A stretch of 64,000 bases of DNA from Geojedonia sp051814705 (GTDB lineage: Bacteria > Bacteroidota > Bacteroidia > Flavobacteriales > Flavobacteriaceae), in the NCBI GenBank assembly GCA_051814705.1, contig JBPWQW010000002.1, positions 310,001 through 374,000 of the forward strand, read 5' to 3'. The notes under the pieces are model-generated. The model did no database searches, had not been told where the DNA came from, and saw only the letters and a program-made list of their open reading frames with translations. The first letter of the stretch is position 1. Each line of letters begins with the position of its first letter. Both the position numbers and the translations under genes were made by a program. This document shows positions 1-9,098 of this stretch, one piece after another.

Positions 1-2503
1 CCTTGCCTTTTAAGATGGAATTTAAAATGGGATCGACATCACCTGGAGGATATTTAATACCCAAAAACCTGAAAATACGCTGCAATTGTCTGTCGAGACG
101 CAGTTCGAGTAAGGCTATGAGTCTTTTGCGAGCGGCATTCTCTTCTTTGGTCTCAGGGTCTTGAGTTTTTTTCTTATACTGAATCACAATTTGAGAATGG
201 ATTAAAGTTAAGGTATTTTGATACAAGTGACACTCATCCAATATTTTATCTACAATAAATCGGTCCTTAATTAGTAAATTCGGATGCTTCCATTTTAAAC
301 GTTTTAAAGCTTCAATGGCTTCTATTTTAACGACGTGCTCGGTATCGCCGGTTAACTTTATGAGGGTATTGATAGCCTTTTGTGATGCAAATTTTTCTAT
401 AACCAAAACGGCATAGATGGCATCTTCCAACTCAATAGTTTCGTTTTTTATGTTTGTAAAGAGGACATCTATAATGGGTTCACCATAAATAAAGAGGGCT
501 TCACTTGCCGTTTGGCGGTAATCCTTGACCGATAGATGTGCAATAATGGCCGTAATAAATTGATTTTCCAAGGTTTTGGAAGCGCTGATGATGGAACTCT
601 TTACAATTTCGGGATCCTGAGCAGTGAGGTGCATTTTTAAAACATCATAATACGGTTCGACCCTAGCGTTTCCTATGGCTTGGATAATGGTATTGATTTT
701 ATGTTTTTGATCTATTGGATTATCGAGCTTGTGATAACGGGTTAGCGCATTTTCAATTTTATATTCCAAATTAAATCGGTTTTGAAGCTGCTGATTATTC
801 CTCAATTCCAAGGATAATCCTATTAAAGCTGCGTTGGCAATTGTTTCATCAGTGCTATTCAGATATTTATTAAAAAGTTCAACCGTATTTTTTTTATAAT
901 GGTTCAATAAGTACCTGAAGGCCGACGTCGTCACGTGTTGATCTTGATGATGAATCATTTTTTCAATTTGAACACTTAAATTTTCAGTCCTTAAAAAATA
1001 AAGATTTTCAATGGCCATAGCCTTAACCTGAGGCGACTTATGCGTCAATAAGCTTTTAAAACCAAAAAAGAAACGCTCGTCCTTGACTTCCAGGGTTTTT
1101 TCCAACATGTGCACGATTTGATTGTCGTTACCTTCTTTAAAAACATTTAAAACCGTTTGGACAATAGAGGTCACTTTGATGTCTTTTTTTGAGGGTTTCT
1201 CCTTTTTTACCTTAGTATTTTCGAACAAAGACTTAAACGAAATGATATATTCATTTTTCAGTTGATAAATAAAATAGAGCCAAAACGATATGAGACCAAT
1301 AATGATTAAACTGATATAAGTTGAGGAGATATCCAGTGCATTGATAAAAAAGATGAGTATAAAACCGGCTAAGCCCGTAGCGATACTATCTACGACCACA
1401 TCTGTAAAGGTTTTGGTTTTCTTTTTAATATCTATGGGTATGGGAATTGACAGGAGCTCAGTTGCCGCTTTATTAACCGATTGCTTTAAACTGCCATCCA
1501 CAATTTTAATAAAAACAACAACCCAAAGTTGAGGAAGAATCAATAATAAAATCGAACCCATGAGAATCCCTGTAGGCAGCCATAATAAGGATTTCCCAAC
1601 ACCAAAAGTACCAACGATGCGCTTGGTTAAAAATAGCTGTATTATCAGCGAGATGACACTTAACGTTGAAAACCAAAATCCGAAAAAGGAGGTCAACTCA
1701 TCTGGATTTGTAATAAGTCGGGAGGCATAATCACTATATTGATAGTCTACAAGTTTGGCAATTAAAACGCTTATGCCCACAACGATGGCAATTAGTCGCA
1801 ATAATTTGGATTGCTTAATTAGTCTAAAGGGGGAATCCCCTTTGGGATTGGTCCGCATCGATACTTGGAAGCGGTTGAGTTTAACGACTTCAGATTTCCA
1901 GATATAGCGTGTAATTGGGATGCAACAGCTTAAGAGTACAGCCGCAACAAAGAGTAGGTTTTCGGTATATAAAAACTTGGTGAGCACCGACGTTAAATAC
2001 CCTCCAAAAATCCCACCAGCGATGGCGCCAGCTCCAATAAATCCAAAAACCCGTTTGGCCTCTCTGACATTATACACCAGATTGGCTAAAATCCAAAACT
2101 GCGATGCCGTTAACAAGCCAAAAATGGCCACCCAGATATACGGAATATACAATACGTAGCCGTTGGCTAGGTTAAAATTAAAAGCGATACCAAACAAGAT
2201 CAACGAGATCACAGAGCCCATGATGGTGCGGTCAATGATGATGTTTAAGGCGTATTTTTCTAAAGCCTTGTCGTAAAAAAAGGAGCCTATTATAGCCATA
2301 ATCGCCGTTAATACATAGGCAAGTGGCAATGCGTTGGAGGTGAGTTCAGAGAGAAAAAGTGAATTGATAGTTGGCTTAACAACTAACAAGGTGGTAATAA
2401 TAATAAAGATGTTAAGCTGTAATAACAGTGTTTTGGTAAGTTCTTCTTCTTTTAAATCAAAAGCCTTTAAAATATATACTTTAAGCGTATTAATAATTGA
2501 CAT
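1..2503 (-). CDS. Npt/ADP-ATP carrier-like nucleotide transporter with HEAT repeats (3' end cut by window edge)
   Basis: The reverse strand is open without a stop from an ATG at 2503 to the left edge (834 codons), so the C-terminus is missing. Roughly the first 420 residues are hydrophobic with about 10-12 membrane spans, and include a REAKRVFGFIGAGAIAGGI stretch that resembles the Npt1/Npt2 (TLC, ATP/ADP translocase) family and related MFS proteins. The remaining part is soluble and built of short paired helices typical of HEAT repeats (for example HMLEKTLEVKDERFFFGFKS and the following units). Known family members exchange nucleotides across the inner membrane; HEAT-fused forms occur in free-living Bacteroidota, where the substrate is not established. 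The gene lies 120 bp downstream of the serine hydrolase on the same strand. The family call rests on motif memory and is fairly but not fully certain. Confidence 0.7.
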   Translation of the reverse strand, partial: MSIINTLKVYILKAFDLKEEELTKTLLLQLNIFIIITTLLVVKPTINSLFLSELTSNALPLAYVLTAIMAIIGSFFYDKALEKYALNIIIDRTIMGSVISLILFGIAFNFNLANGYVLYIPYIWVAIFGLLTASQFWILANLVYNVREAKRVFGFIGAGAIAGGIFGGYLTSVLTKFLYTENLLFVAAVLLSCCIPITRYIWKSEVVKLNRFQVSMRTNPKGDSPFRLIKQSKLLRLIAIVVGISVLIAKLVDYQYSDYASRLITNPDELTSFFGFWFSTLSVISLIIQLFLTKRIVGTFGVGKSLLWLPTGILMGSILLLILPQLWVVVFIKIVDGSLKQSVNKAATELLSIPIPIDIKKKTKTFTDVVVDSIATGLAGFILIFFINALDISSTYISLIIIGLISFWLYFIYQLKNEYIISFKSLFENTKVKKEKPSKKDIKVTSIVQTVLNVFKEGNDNQIVHMLEKTLEVKDERFFFGFKSLLTHKSPQVKAMAIENLYFLRTENLSVQIEKMIHHQDQHVTTSAFRYLLNHYKKNTVELFNKYLNSTDETIANAALIGLSLELRNNQQLQNRFNLEYKIENALTRYHKLDNPIDQKHKINTIIQAIGNARVEPYYDVLKMHLTAQDPEIVKSSIISASKTLENQFITAIIAHLSVKDYRQTASEALFIYGEPIIDVLFTNIKNETIELEDAIYAVLVIEKFASQKAINTLIKLTGDTEHVVKIEAIEALKRLKWKHPNLLIKDRFIVDKILDECHLYQNTLTLIHSQIVIQYKKKTQDPETKEENAARKRLIALLELRLDRQLQRIFRFLGIKYPPGDVDPILNSILKGK

Positions 2504-2623
2504 CGGCTGGTTCAATTTCTAGTTTTTATTGCTCTTACGGCGCTAATATATACAACTTTTTAAAACCCTAAAGCAAGTGATACGGCGTATGTTTTTTAAT
2601 CATCATAAATTAAGAAGATGAAA

Positions 2624-3550
2624 CTAGTAATTTAAGGCCAGACTATTTAGCTCTTTTTTTTTTAGAATTTTTTCTGCAGATTTTGCTAGATTTCTAATAA
2701 TCTGTTCACCGTTAGAATCATCAACTAAAGCCACTAATATATAACGTCTGTCTGGGTTGTCTCCCCACACCAAGATGGAATCGGAATGATAGGTTCTCCA
2801 GGACCCCGATTTTCTAAACAAACTGGCATTTGGCGCTATTTTTTCGATGGTATTTACAAATTTGTGGTGTAAATCTGGATTGCCCATGATGTCGAGCATT
2901 TGTTTTGATCGCTTTTCATTTACTAATTTGCCATAGGCCAATAAGTAATAATAGCGACATACCTGATTGACTGTGGCAGCATGGCTCAAATGTTTTAGAG
3001 GCTCACGATTGGTATCGCCACCGCCGCCATAGCGTTTGCCCACCCAAAGCCCGCCACCATGGGTTTCGTCATAAAACATATACTTTGGATCGGTCATTAC
3101 CGATTCAATCTTTTGATAGCCCAAACGGTCAATCATACGGGTAGAAGCTGCGTTATCTGATTTGCTAATCATTAATCGCATATCTTTTTTAACTTCGATG
3201 GATTCTCTTAATTCATTTTTATCAATGGCATCCATGGCAGAAAGTAGAATAGCAATTTTTGGCAAGCTTGCTGCATACATCATATAATTTCCATTGATAC
3301 TAGCGTAGATTACGTCTTCTGGATTGCTTAAGTCGACTATGCCAACCGCCATCTTTTTTTGGGCAATCAGATTTTTCCACACGGGGTTTGACTTAAGTTC
3401 ACTTTCTAAATTATTCTGAAAGGTCTTATCCGTTAAGGAATTTAGAGGTTTAATTTCGGAATCGTCGATGTGCATGGGTAGCCCATCTTGACTATAGGTC
3501 CATAAATTGAAGCCCAATAAAAAAACAATTAAAATAGATAATGTCTTCAT
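2624..3550 (-). CDS. class A beta-lactamase-like serine hydrolase, exported
   Basis: A 308-residue protein with an N-terminal signal peptide (about residues 1-20, cleavage near TYSQ) and the motif set of the class A beta-lactamase/PBP-like fold: S95-L-P-K98 (nucleophile and general base), S131-D132-N133, a glutamate in an omega-loop-like segment (E183-P, with histidine at 187 where beta-lactamases usually carry asparagine) and K247-S-G249. The family (Beta-lactamase2, PF13354) contains true beta-lactamases and other serine hydrolases acting on peptidoglycan-like or unknown substrates. It would act in the periplasm. It appears to be a single gene with its own promoter-like element at 3579-3586. 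The complete active-site set shows that it is catalytically competent in principle; resistance cannot be claimed from sequence alone. Confidence 0.85.
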   Translation of the reverse strand: MKTLSILIVFLLGFNLWTYSQDGLPMHIDDSEIKPLNSLTDKTFQNNLESELKSNPVWKNLIAQKKMAVGIVDLSNPEDVIYASINGNYMMYAASLPKIAILLSAMDAIDKNELRESIEVKKDMRLMISKSDNAASTRMIDRLGYQKIESVMTDPKYMFYDETHGGGLWVGKRYGGGGDTNREPLKHLSHAATVNQVCRYYYLLAYGKLVNEKRSKQMLDIMGNPDLHHKFVNTIEKIAPNASLFRKSGSWRTYHSDSILVWGDNPDRRYILVALVDDSNGEQIIRNLAKSAEKILKKKELNSLALNY

Positions 3551-3578
3551 CTAAAAGGTACGGGGTCTAAATTTTTTT

Positions 3579-3586
3579 CAAAGGTA
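3579..3586 (-). promoter_or_regulatory. putative -7 promoter element (TACCTTTG) for the serine hydrolase
   Basis: An exact match to the Bacteroidota -7 consensus TAnnTTTG on the reverse strand, 28 bp before the start at 3550. Upstream there is only a T-rich stretch in place of a clear -33 TTG. Confidence 0.45.
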
Positions 3587-3777
3587 TTTAAATTGCTCAT
3601 TACTAAAATGTTAAATTTTACATATCTCCATACTAAGTAGATGGCACTAAATACGATACATTGACAATTTTTAATGCGGTTAGATTGTTAAAATTTTACA
3701 AAATGGAACAAAAAAAAACTCTCGACATCATGACGTTTATTGAAAGGTTTTCATCAAAACACGACGTATAGCGCTCT

Positions 3778-4458
3778 TTATAATTTGTTGTTAAAGTGCG
3801 AAACGTCTTGATGCTTTTTTATGGCCTTTTTGGCTAAAAATAAACCAACAAAAAGGGACGCAAAGGCTCCTATCCAAACTCCGGGTATAAAATCGATGAA
3901 CAAGAAAAAGTCATAAGCACCATGAAAGATGACGGCTAATACGAGTCCGGTAATATTCAACAAAGTCCTGTTGTTAGAAAATTTGGCTTTCCCCATAAAA
4001 AAACCCATTAAAATAGCAAAGGTAGCATGTGCCGGAACCGCAGTAAACGCCCTTAATAGGGCCACTTCATAACCCCCTTGAAGAACATACATCAAATTTT
4101 CGGTGGCGGCAAAACCCATGGAGACCATAACGGCATACATAATACCATCAAAAGGTTCGTTAAAGGCTTTTCTGGGCTGTGCTACATATCGCACAATAAT
4201 GTACTTACTAAACTCTTCAGTAAGCCCAACTACAAAAAAAGCTTTTATAAATTGTTGTTGGACACTGAATTGGTTTTTTAATGGAAGTAGCACATCAAAA
4301 CCTGAATATAAAAGGGTAGTTATCAGAATGCTTACGATGGCCCCACACAAAAAACTCAGCAACAGTAGACGTTTGGGTTCTTTTTCATATTTATCTTTGA
4401 TATAAATATATAAGATAATGACACAAACGGGCGCTATAGCTGAGAGCAGTAGATTCAT
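3778..4458 (-). CDS. PrsW family intramembrane metalloprotease
   Basis: A polytopic membrane protein (226 residues) with the PrsW signatures: a KYEKEPKRLL segment after the first span, EE in VVGLTEEFSKY, a GFAATEN motif (E-N) in the next span, and H in AVPAHATFAILMG, which together form the presumed metal site of this family. Known PrsW proteins cleave transmembrane anti-sigma factors; the substrate here is unknown. The start was set at 4458 because this ATG overlaps the TGA of the upstream NUDIX gene as ATGA, and it directly precedes the first hydrophobic span. A longer reading from 4494 would add 12 unlikely residues. It is the last gene of an M42-NUDIX-PrsW operon. Confidence 0.88.
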   Translation of the reverse strand: MNLLLSAIAPVCVIILYIYIKDKYEKEPKRLLLLSFLCGAIVSILITTLLYSGFDVLLPLKNQFSVQQQFIKAFFVVGLTEEFSKYIIVRYVAQPRKAFNEPFDGIMYAVMVSMGFAATENLMYVLQGGYEVALLRAFTAVPAHATFAILMGFFMGKAKFSNNRTLLNITGLVLAVIFHGAYDFFLFIDFIPGVWIGAFASLFVGLFLAKKAIKKHQDVSHFNNKL

Positions 4459-5015
4459 GGGCTTAAGGGGACTAGTTTTTTGATGGCATCCCATACCAAT
4501 TCGTAATACTGTTTATTACTGGCTACCAAATGATGGTCAGCCCCAATATGGTTTAGAATAGTTTTGAATTCTTCCAACGAGACCAATTTAACCGCTTCCA
4601 CCTCTTCTTTTTGAAGCTTGAGTTTTGAAATATCAACTTTTAATTCGGCGACAAAGGCGTTGTGAAATTCATTGTCCACAATCCCATTATCATAGGTCTG
4701 AAAGCATTCAAACACACCTATTTTTTTTAAATCCTGCTCTAAAAGTGTCAGGCCAATTTCTTCTTGTGCCTCTCTAATTGCAGCATGAACCACCGTTTCC
4801 CCAGCATCGACATGCCCAGCGACCGAAACATCCCATAGCAATGGGCAAATGGTCTTGTTTGCAGAGCGCTGAGCCAACAAAATCTCACCAGCTTTGGTGT
4901 ATAACCAAATATGAGCGGTGTTATGAAAGTAGCCTGTCCTGTGGATTTCAGACTTTAGTGCCGATTTTCCAGTGGGTTTACCGTTCTTGGTTACAATGTC
5001 TATGTATTCTTCCAT
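4455..5015 (-). CDS. NUDIX hydrolase (YfcD/IPP-isomerase-like subgroup)
   Basis: A 186-residue soluble protein. The NUDIX box is complete at about residues 67-89: G-x5-E (GHVDAGE), seven residues, then REAQEEIGL, which fits GX5EX7REUXEEXGU. The N-terminus (MEEYIDIVTKNGKPTGKS, then HIWLYTKAGEILLAQRS) is like the NUDIX proteins often labelled YfcD or IPP-isomerase-like, which lack a proven substrate. It hydrolyses a nucleoside-diphosphate-linked compound in the cytoplasm, by family knowledge only. It lies 40 bp downstream of the M42 peptidase gene and overlaps the PrsW start by 4 bp, so co-transcription is likely. Confidence 0.92.
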   Translation of the reverse strand: MEEYIDIVTKNGKPTGKSALKSEIHRTGYFHNTAHIWLYTKAGEILLAQRSANKTICPLLWDVSVAGHVDAGETVVHAAIREAQEEIGLTLLEQDLKKIGVFECFQTYDNGIVDNEFHNAFVAELKVDISKLKLQKEEVEAVKLVSLEEFKTILNHIGADHHLVASNKQYYELVWDAIKKLVPLSP

Positions 5016-5055
5016 AGCTTTATAAAGCTACCGCTTTAAAGGCATATTGCCTTAA

Positions 5056-6144
5056 TTATTTGAAATAACTAAAGGTTTCATCACCTTTAATTTTAAGCAA
5101 GGTTTCATAAATTAAATTAATGACCTGTTCCACATCGTCTTTTTGAACCATCTCTACCGTAGTATGCATATAGCGTAAGGGTAGTGAAATCAAAGCCGAA
5201 GCAACACCACCATTTGAATAAGCAAAGGAATCGGTGTCTGTTCCTGTGGATCTTGATAAAGCAGAACGTTGAAACGGAATTTTTTTCTCCTCAGCCGTAT
5301 CTGTAATTAAGTCGCGCAATTTTTGTTGTACTGCAGGGGCATAAGCAATTACTGGCCCTTTACCAAGTTCGATATGGCCTTCTTTTTTCTTTTCTATCAT
5401 TGGAGTCGTGGTGTCATGCGTCACATCGGTAACGATAGCTACGTTTGGTTTGATGGTATCTGATATCATTTGCGCACCTCGCAATCCAATTTCTTCCTGA
5501 ACGGAATTGGTAATGTACAATCCGAAAGGGAGTGTTTTTTTGTTCTCGTGTAACAAACGCGCCACTTCGGCAATCATAAATCCACCCATTCTGTTATCCA
5601 AGGCACGACATACAAATTTGTCCTTGTTAAGAATATGAAATTCATCGGGGTAGGTAATGACGCAGCCTACGTGAACGCCAAGTTTTTCCACTTCATCTTT
5701 GGTTTTACAGCCTAGATCAATAGAAATATTTTCGGGTGTAGGTGCTTCTTCTTTGGCCTTATCACGGGTGTGTATTGCTGGCCAGCCAAATACACCTTTA
5801 ACGATTCCCGCTTTGGTGTGGATATTCACAATTTTACTCGGCGCAATTTGGTGATCGCTACCTCCGTTTCTAATCACGTAGATCAATCCGTTATCCGATA
5901 TATAATTTACGTACCATGAAATTTCATCGGCATGCCCCTCAATTACGACCTTGTATTTCGCTTTGGGGTTAACAACACCAACTGCAGTTCCATAAGTATC
6001 TGTTATAAACTCATCTACATATGGTTTTAGATAATCCATCCATAATTTTTGTCCATTCCATTCATAACCTGTCGGAGATGCATTGTTAAGGTATTTTTCT
6101 AAAAAATCCATCGACTTTTTGTTGAGTATCTGTTGTTTTGCCAT
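5056..6144 (-). CDS. M42 family metallopeptidase (glutamyl aminopeptidase-like)
   Basis: A 362-residue cytoplasmic enzyme with the di-zinc ligands of M42 aminopeptidases in order: H in EGHADEISW (about residue 71), D in CRALDNRMGG, the EE pair in VQEEIGLRGA (catalytic base and ligand), D in IVTDVTHDT and H in MHTTVEM. The length fits the family (about 350). These enzymes form large tetrahedral assemblies that trim short peptides. First gene of a three-gene operon. A TATTTTTG promoter element lies at 6161-6168, 17 bp upstream of the start. Confidence 0.93.
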   Translation of the reverse strand: MAKQQILNKKSMDFLEKYLNNASPTGYEWNGQKLWMDYLKPYVDEFITDTYGTAVGVVNPKAKYKVVIEGHADEISWYVNYISDNGLIYVIRNGGSDHQIAPSKIVNIHTKAGIVKGVFGWPAIHTRDKAKEEAPTPENISIDLGCKTKDEVEKLGVHVGCVITYPDEFHILNKDKFVCRALDNRMGGFMIAEVARLLHENKKTLPFGLYITNSVQEEIGLRGAQMISDTIKPNVAIVTDVTHDTTTPMIEKKKEGHIELGKGPVIAYAPAVQQKLRDLITDTAEEKKIPFQRSALSRSTGTDTDSFAYSNGGVASALISLPLRYMHTTVEMVQKDDVEQVINLIYETLLKIKGDETFSYFK

Positions 6145-6160
6145 GATTAAATATTTTGCT

Positions 6161-6168
6161 CAAAAATA
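6161..6168 (-). promoter_or_regulatory. putative -7 promoter element (TATTTTTG) for the M42 operon
   Basis: An exact TAnnTTTG on the reverse strand, placed to give a short leader for the gene starting at 6144. No clear -33 TTG at the usual distance. Confidence 0.4.
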
Positions 6169-6256
6169 ATAATATTAATAGTATTTTAAGGTTTAAGAGT
6201 ATGTAAATTATTAATTTTACCTGTCATTTGAAACAACATTGGTTTCAGTTCCCATC

Positions 6257-6937
6257 ATGAAGATTTTAAATACCATCCTACTCTGTTTTCCATTGCTTGC
6301 GTTTGCACAGCAAGGGCCTCAGGTACCAGATACTACAGCTACCGAGTATTATTATATTGAAGGTGATTCCATCCTAAAAGATATGATTGAACTTGATGAA
6401 GTTTTAATCCTGAACAAGTTGAATTTTGGAAGTAAAGAGGATAAGATTAGATATTTAATTTTAAAACGAAAAACCATCAAAGTCTATCCTTATGCCAAAT
6501 TGGCTGCTGAACGCTTGACGACTTTAAATGAACGTTTGACTTCTTTGAAAAGAAAGAGTGAAAGACGACGCTATTCAAAAATGATTCAGCATTATATTGA
6601 AGATGAATTTTCTACCGAATTAAAAAAACTCACACGCACCGAAGGGCAGATTTTAGTGAAATTGATTCACCGTCAAACGGGGAATACCACCTTCGAGCTG
6701 GTCAAGGAATTGCGTAATGGTTGGCGAGCCTTTTGGTACAACAATACCGCCAAATTGTTCGATATTTCTCTAAAACGTAAATTTGATCCCATTCATGTCA
6801 AGGAAGATTTTTTAATAGAGGACATCTTGGAACGGGCTTTTCAGAGCCGACAATTAGAACGCCAAAAACCGGCTATTGAATTCGATTATTACGAGCTTAC
6901 CGAAAAATGGATCGGTCCAAATACCAAAACTAATTAA
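6257..6937 (+). CDS. DUF4294 domain-containing exported protein
   Basis: A 226-residue protein with a signal peptide (MKILNTILLCFPLLAFAQ). The body matches the flavobacterial DUF4294 pattern: KVYPYAKLAAERL, a basic KRKSERRRYSK segment, an acidic EDEFSTELKKLT helix and the C-terminal NGWRAFWYNNTAKLF. Function is unknown; it should be periplasmic. The start was chosen at the ATG at 6257 because it begins the signal peptide, while a TTG at 6239 would add six residues. Its TAA overlaps the ATG of trhA (TAATG), so the two are translationally coupled. Confidence 0.85.
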   Translation: MKILNTILLCFPLLAFAQQGPQVPDTTATEYYYIEGDSILKDMIELDEVLILNKLNFGSKEDKIRYLILKRKTIKVYPYAKLAAERLTTLNERLTSLKRKSERRRYSKMIQHYIEDEFSTELKKLTRTEGQILVKLIHRQTGNTTFELVKELRNGWRAFWYNNTAKLFDISLKRKFDPIHVKEDFLIEDILERAFQSRQLERQKPAIEFDYYELTEKWIGPNTKTN

Positions 6938-7566
6938 TGAGAATACAATCAGCCCTTGAAGAACGATTAAATGCATGGACCCACGGTATTGGTACAGGTT
7001 TGGGTGTTCTGGGTTTGGTGTTACTGCTTATGTATTGTGATTCTGGGGTATTGGATATCTTCAGTGTGACGGTTTACGGAATATCCATGATCATTCTCTT
7101 TTTGGCCTCCACGCTCTACCATTCTGTACAGGACGAAAAACGACGACATTATTTCAGGATTGTTGATCACATCAGTATTTACTTGCTCATTGCGGGATCT
7201 TATACGCCAGTAACTTTAATTTTGCTTCCAGACAGCCGAGGTTGGTTGTTGTTTGGATTGGTTTGGGGCATTGCGGCTTTTGGTGTTATTTTAAAGCTGT
7301 TTTTTACAGGAAGGTTTGAAATCTTCTCGACTTTACTCTATCTGATTATGGGATGGCTTATTGTGTTTGACTTTACAGCCTTGGTTGAAAGCATGTCTGC
7401 TAATGGGGTATTCTTATTGTTTGCAGGAGGTTTATTTTATACGGTGGGTATCGTGTTTTATGCCATCCATAAAATCCCTTATAATCACGTCATTTGGCAT
7501 TTTATGGTCCTTGGCGGTGCCATTTGCCATTTTTTAATGATGTTTTATCACGTTATTCCTTATTGA
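6937..7566 (+). CDS. trhA: PAQR family membrane homeostasis protein TrhA (hemolysin III family)
   Basis: A 209-residue protein with seven predicted membrane spans. Family signatures are the N-terminal LNAWTHGIGTGLG, the S-x3-H motif in STLYHSV, the DHISIYLLIAGSYTPV segment, and the C-terminal H-x3-H pair around WHFMVLGGAICHF, the histidines thought to bind zinc. Bacterial PAQR proteins of this type are linked to membrane-fluidity homeostasis; the older name hemolysin III is misleading. Coupled by a one-base overlap to the DUF4294 gene. Confidence 0.92.
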   Translation: MRIQSALEERLNAWTHGIGTGLGVLGLVLLLMYCDSGVLDIFSVTVYGISMIILFLASTLYHSVQDEKRRHYFRIVDHISIYLLIAGSYTPVTLILLPDSRGWLLFGLVWGIAAFGVILKLFFTGRFEIFSTLLYLIMGWLIVFDFTALVESMSANGVFLLFAGGLFYTVGIVFYAIHKIPYNHVIWHFMVLGGAICHFLMMFYHVIPY

Positions 7567-7604
7567 CCAAAGGTGTTAGCAGGTTTCCATTCCTCAAGTT
7601 TCAA

Positions 7605-8279
7605 TTATATCATATAGGCCATTCCAGCACCCAAGATTATAGCAACCAACTTAGAGAGGTTAAATTTATGGCCTTCACTACTTTCAAATAAAATGACTGT
7701 AGAGATATGAAAAAAGACACCAATTACAAAGGCATTTATAATGTTTACATAGCCTGAAACCACAGCCAAATTATTGGAGATATAAGTCCCTAATGGGGTC
7801 ATGGCTGCAAAAATGGATAAGAAAAACACCACTTGCATCTTGCTGTATTTTGAATGGAGTAAAAAGGTGGTGAGCACCATGGCAATGGGGACTTTGTGTA
7901 CCAAAATACCGTAAACCATATCGTTTTGTTGGTGGATAGAAAAGCCTTCCATCACACTGTGGATGCATAAACTCAAAAAGAGCGCCCAAGGAAAAGCTGT
8001 GCCGTGAACATGAATATGAACATGGCCATGCTCGGCACCTTTTGAGAAAAACTCGAGTATAATTTGCATTAAAATACCGCACATGATAAACAATCCCGTT
8101 TGTTTGGCCTCTAAATGCCCGTAAACTTCAGGCAGCAGATCAAAAAGGGTGAGTGCCAATAAAAAAGAACCACTAAAGGGCAATAATAATCGGGAGTATG
8201 TGGATTTGTTTTTCCTTAATAAGGTGACAAGCAACACACCAAATAGGACGGCATAAATGGGAAACAGATAGTTATTCAT
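7605..8279 (-). CDS. ZIP family metal transporter
   Basis: A 224-residue inner-membrane protein of about eight spans. It has the ZIP binuclear metal-centre motifs in spans IV and V: HSVMEG (H-S-x2-E-G) and HKVPIA (H-K-x-P-x-A). A histidine-rich loop (EHGHVHIHVHG) precedes span IV, as in zinc transporters of this family. Likely substrate Zn2+ or another divalent metal; direction by family is into the cytoplasm. It follows the methyltransferase gene by 29 bp on the same strand. Confidence 0.92.
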   Translation of the reverse strand: MNNYLFPIYAVLFGVLLVTLLRKNKSTYSRLLLPFSGSFLLALTLFDLLPEVYGHLEAKQTGLFIMCGILMQIILEFFSKGAEHGHVHIHVHGTAFPWALFLSLCIHSVMEGFSIHQQNDMVYGILVHKVPIAMVLTTFLLHSKYSKMQVVFFLSIFAAMTPLGTYISNNLAVVSGYVNIINAFVIGVFFHISTVILFESSEGHKFNLSKLVAIILGAGMAYMI

Positions 8280-8308
8280 AGTTAGGTAAAGTGTAAACCA
8301 ATTTAAAT

Positions 8309-9040
8309 TTATTTAAAAATCATGACCAAGCGGTCAGATCTATTTTTGTCATACTTACGCAGTTTGTAATCACCAAAGACATCCAACAAATTGACATGGG
8401 CTTGTTCAAAAAGCAGTTCAAAATCGTTAAGGGAAAAAGTCCTAATTCGTTCTTGAAAGGCATAATCGGTACCGCGATAGTCAAAGGAGATATCTTTAAA
8501 GAGGTAACCGTCCTGGACATAGCGTTTTTGATGGAATGTTATATTTTGAATGGTCCTCTCGTCTTCGGGAACCAAATGTTCGATAACATGATCGATGTTC
8601 ATAAAGTCGATGACGCCAAAACCCATCTCGTTCAAATCTTCTGCAATGGCTTTGATGGTGTTTAGGTTGTTTTCTTCCTCATCAAAATAGCCAAAACTGG
8701 TAAAGAGGTTGAACACAGCATCAAATTTTTGGCTGTAGGGTTGGCACATATCGTGAACCTGAAAATGAAGGCTCTCGTTTTCAAATTGTTTGGCGTAGTT
8801 AATATTGTTTTCAGACAAGTCCACACCGGTAACATCAAATCCTAATGTGTTAAGGTATAAAGAGTGTCGGCCTCTACCGCAGGCCAAGTCCAATATTTTA
8901 CCCTGTTCCGGTAGGTTTAAATAATGGGTCAAGGTATCCATAAACGACTGGGCTTCGGCATGATCCCGATCCTTGTACAAAATATGGTAAAACGGTGTAT
9001 CGAACCATGAAGCGTACCATTGTGTTTTGTGTTTTGTCAT
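8309..9040 (-). CDS. class I SAM-dependent methyltransferase
   Basis: A 243-residue protein with a Rossmann methyltransferase core. Motif I is ILDLACGRGRHSLYL (about residues 45-59), motif II is VTGVDLS, and motif IV is FDAVFNLFTSFGYF. The substrate is not readable from sequence; it resembles small-molecule methyltransferases. It lies upstream of and is probably co-transcribed with the ZIP gene, and is divergent from the THUMP methyltransferase gene (58 bp between starts). Confidence 0.88.
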   Translation of the reverse strand: MTKHKTQWYASWFDTPFYHILYKDRDHAEAQSFMDTLTHYLNLPEQGKILDLACGRGRHSLYLNTLGFDVTGVDLSENNINYAKQFENESLHFQVHDMCQPYSQKFDAVFNLFTSFGYFDEEENNLNTIKAIAEDLNEMGFGVIDFMNIDHVIEHLVPEDERTIQNITFHQKRYVQDGYLFKDISFDYRGTDYAFQERIRTFSLNDFELLFEQAHVNLLDVFGDYKLRKYDKNRSDRLVMIFK

Positions 9041-9070
9041 CTATAAATATGTCTCGTTGCAAAAATACTT

Positions 9071-9078
9071 TATTTTTG
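9071..9078 (+). promoter_or_regulatory. putative -7 promoter element (TATTTTTG) for the THUMP methyltransferase gene
   Basis: An exact TAnnTTTG 20 bp before the ATG at 9099, in the short divergent spacer. The -33 element is not obvious. Confidence 0.45.
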
Positions 9079-9098
9079 CAATGAATTAGAGATATAGC

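Noticed and set aside
1341..2522. Three plus-strand ORFs of about 60-80 codons
   Set aside because: They lie antisense to the long open transporter frame, have no recognisable domain and show no promoter or start context.
3703..3771. A 22-codon plus-strand ORF (MEQKKTLDIMTFIERFSSKHDV) in the gap between PrsW and the serine hydrolase
   Set aside because: Too short, no promoter or ribosome-site support and no recognisable match; could be chance.
4078..5017. Plus-strand ORFs opposite the PrsW and NUDIX genes
   Set aside because: Antisense shadows of genes with clear catalytic motifs.
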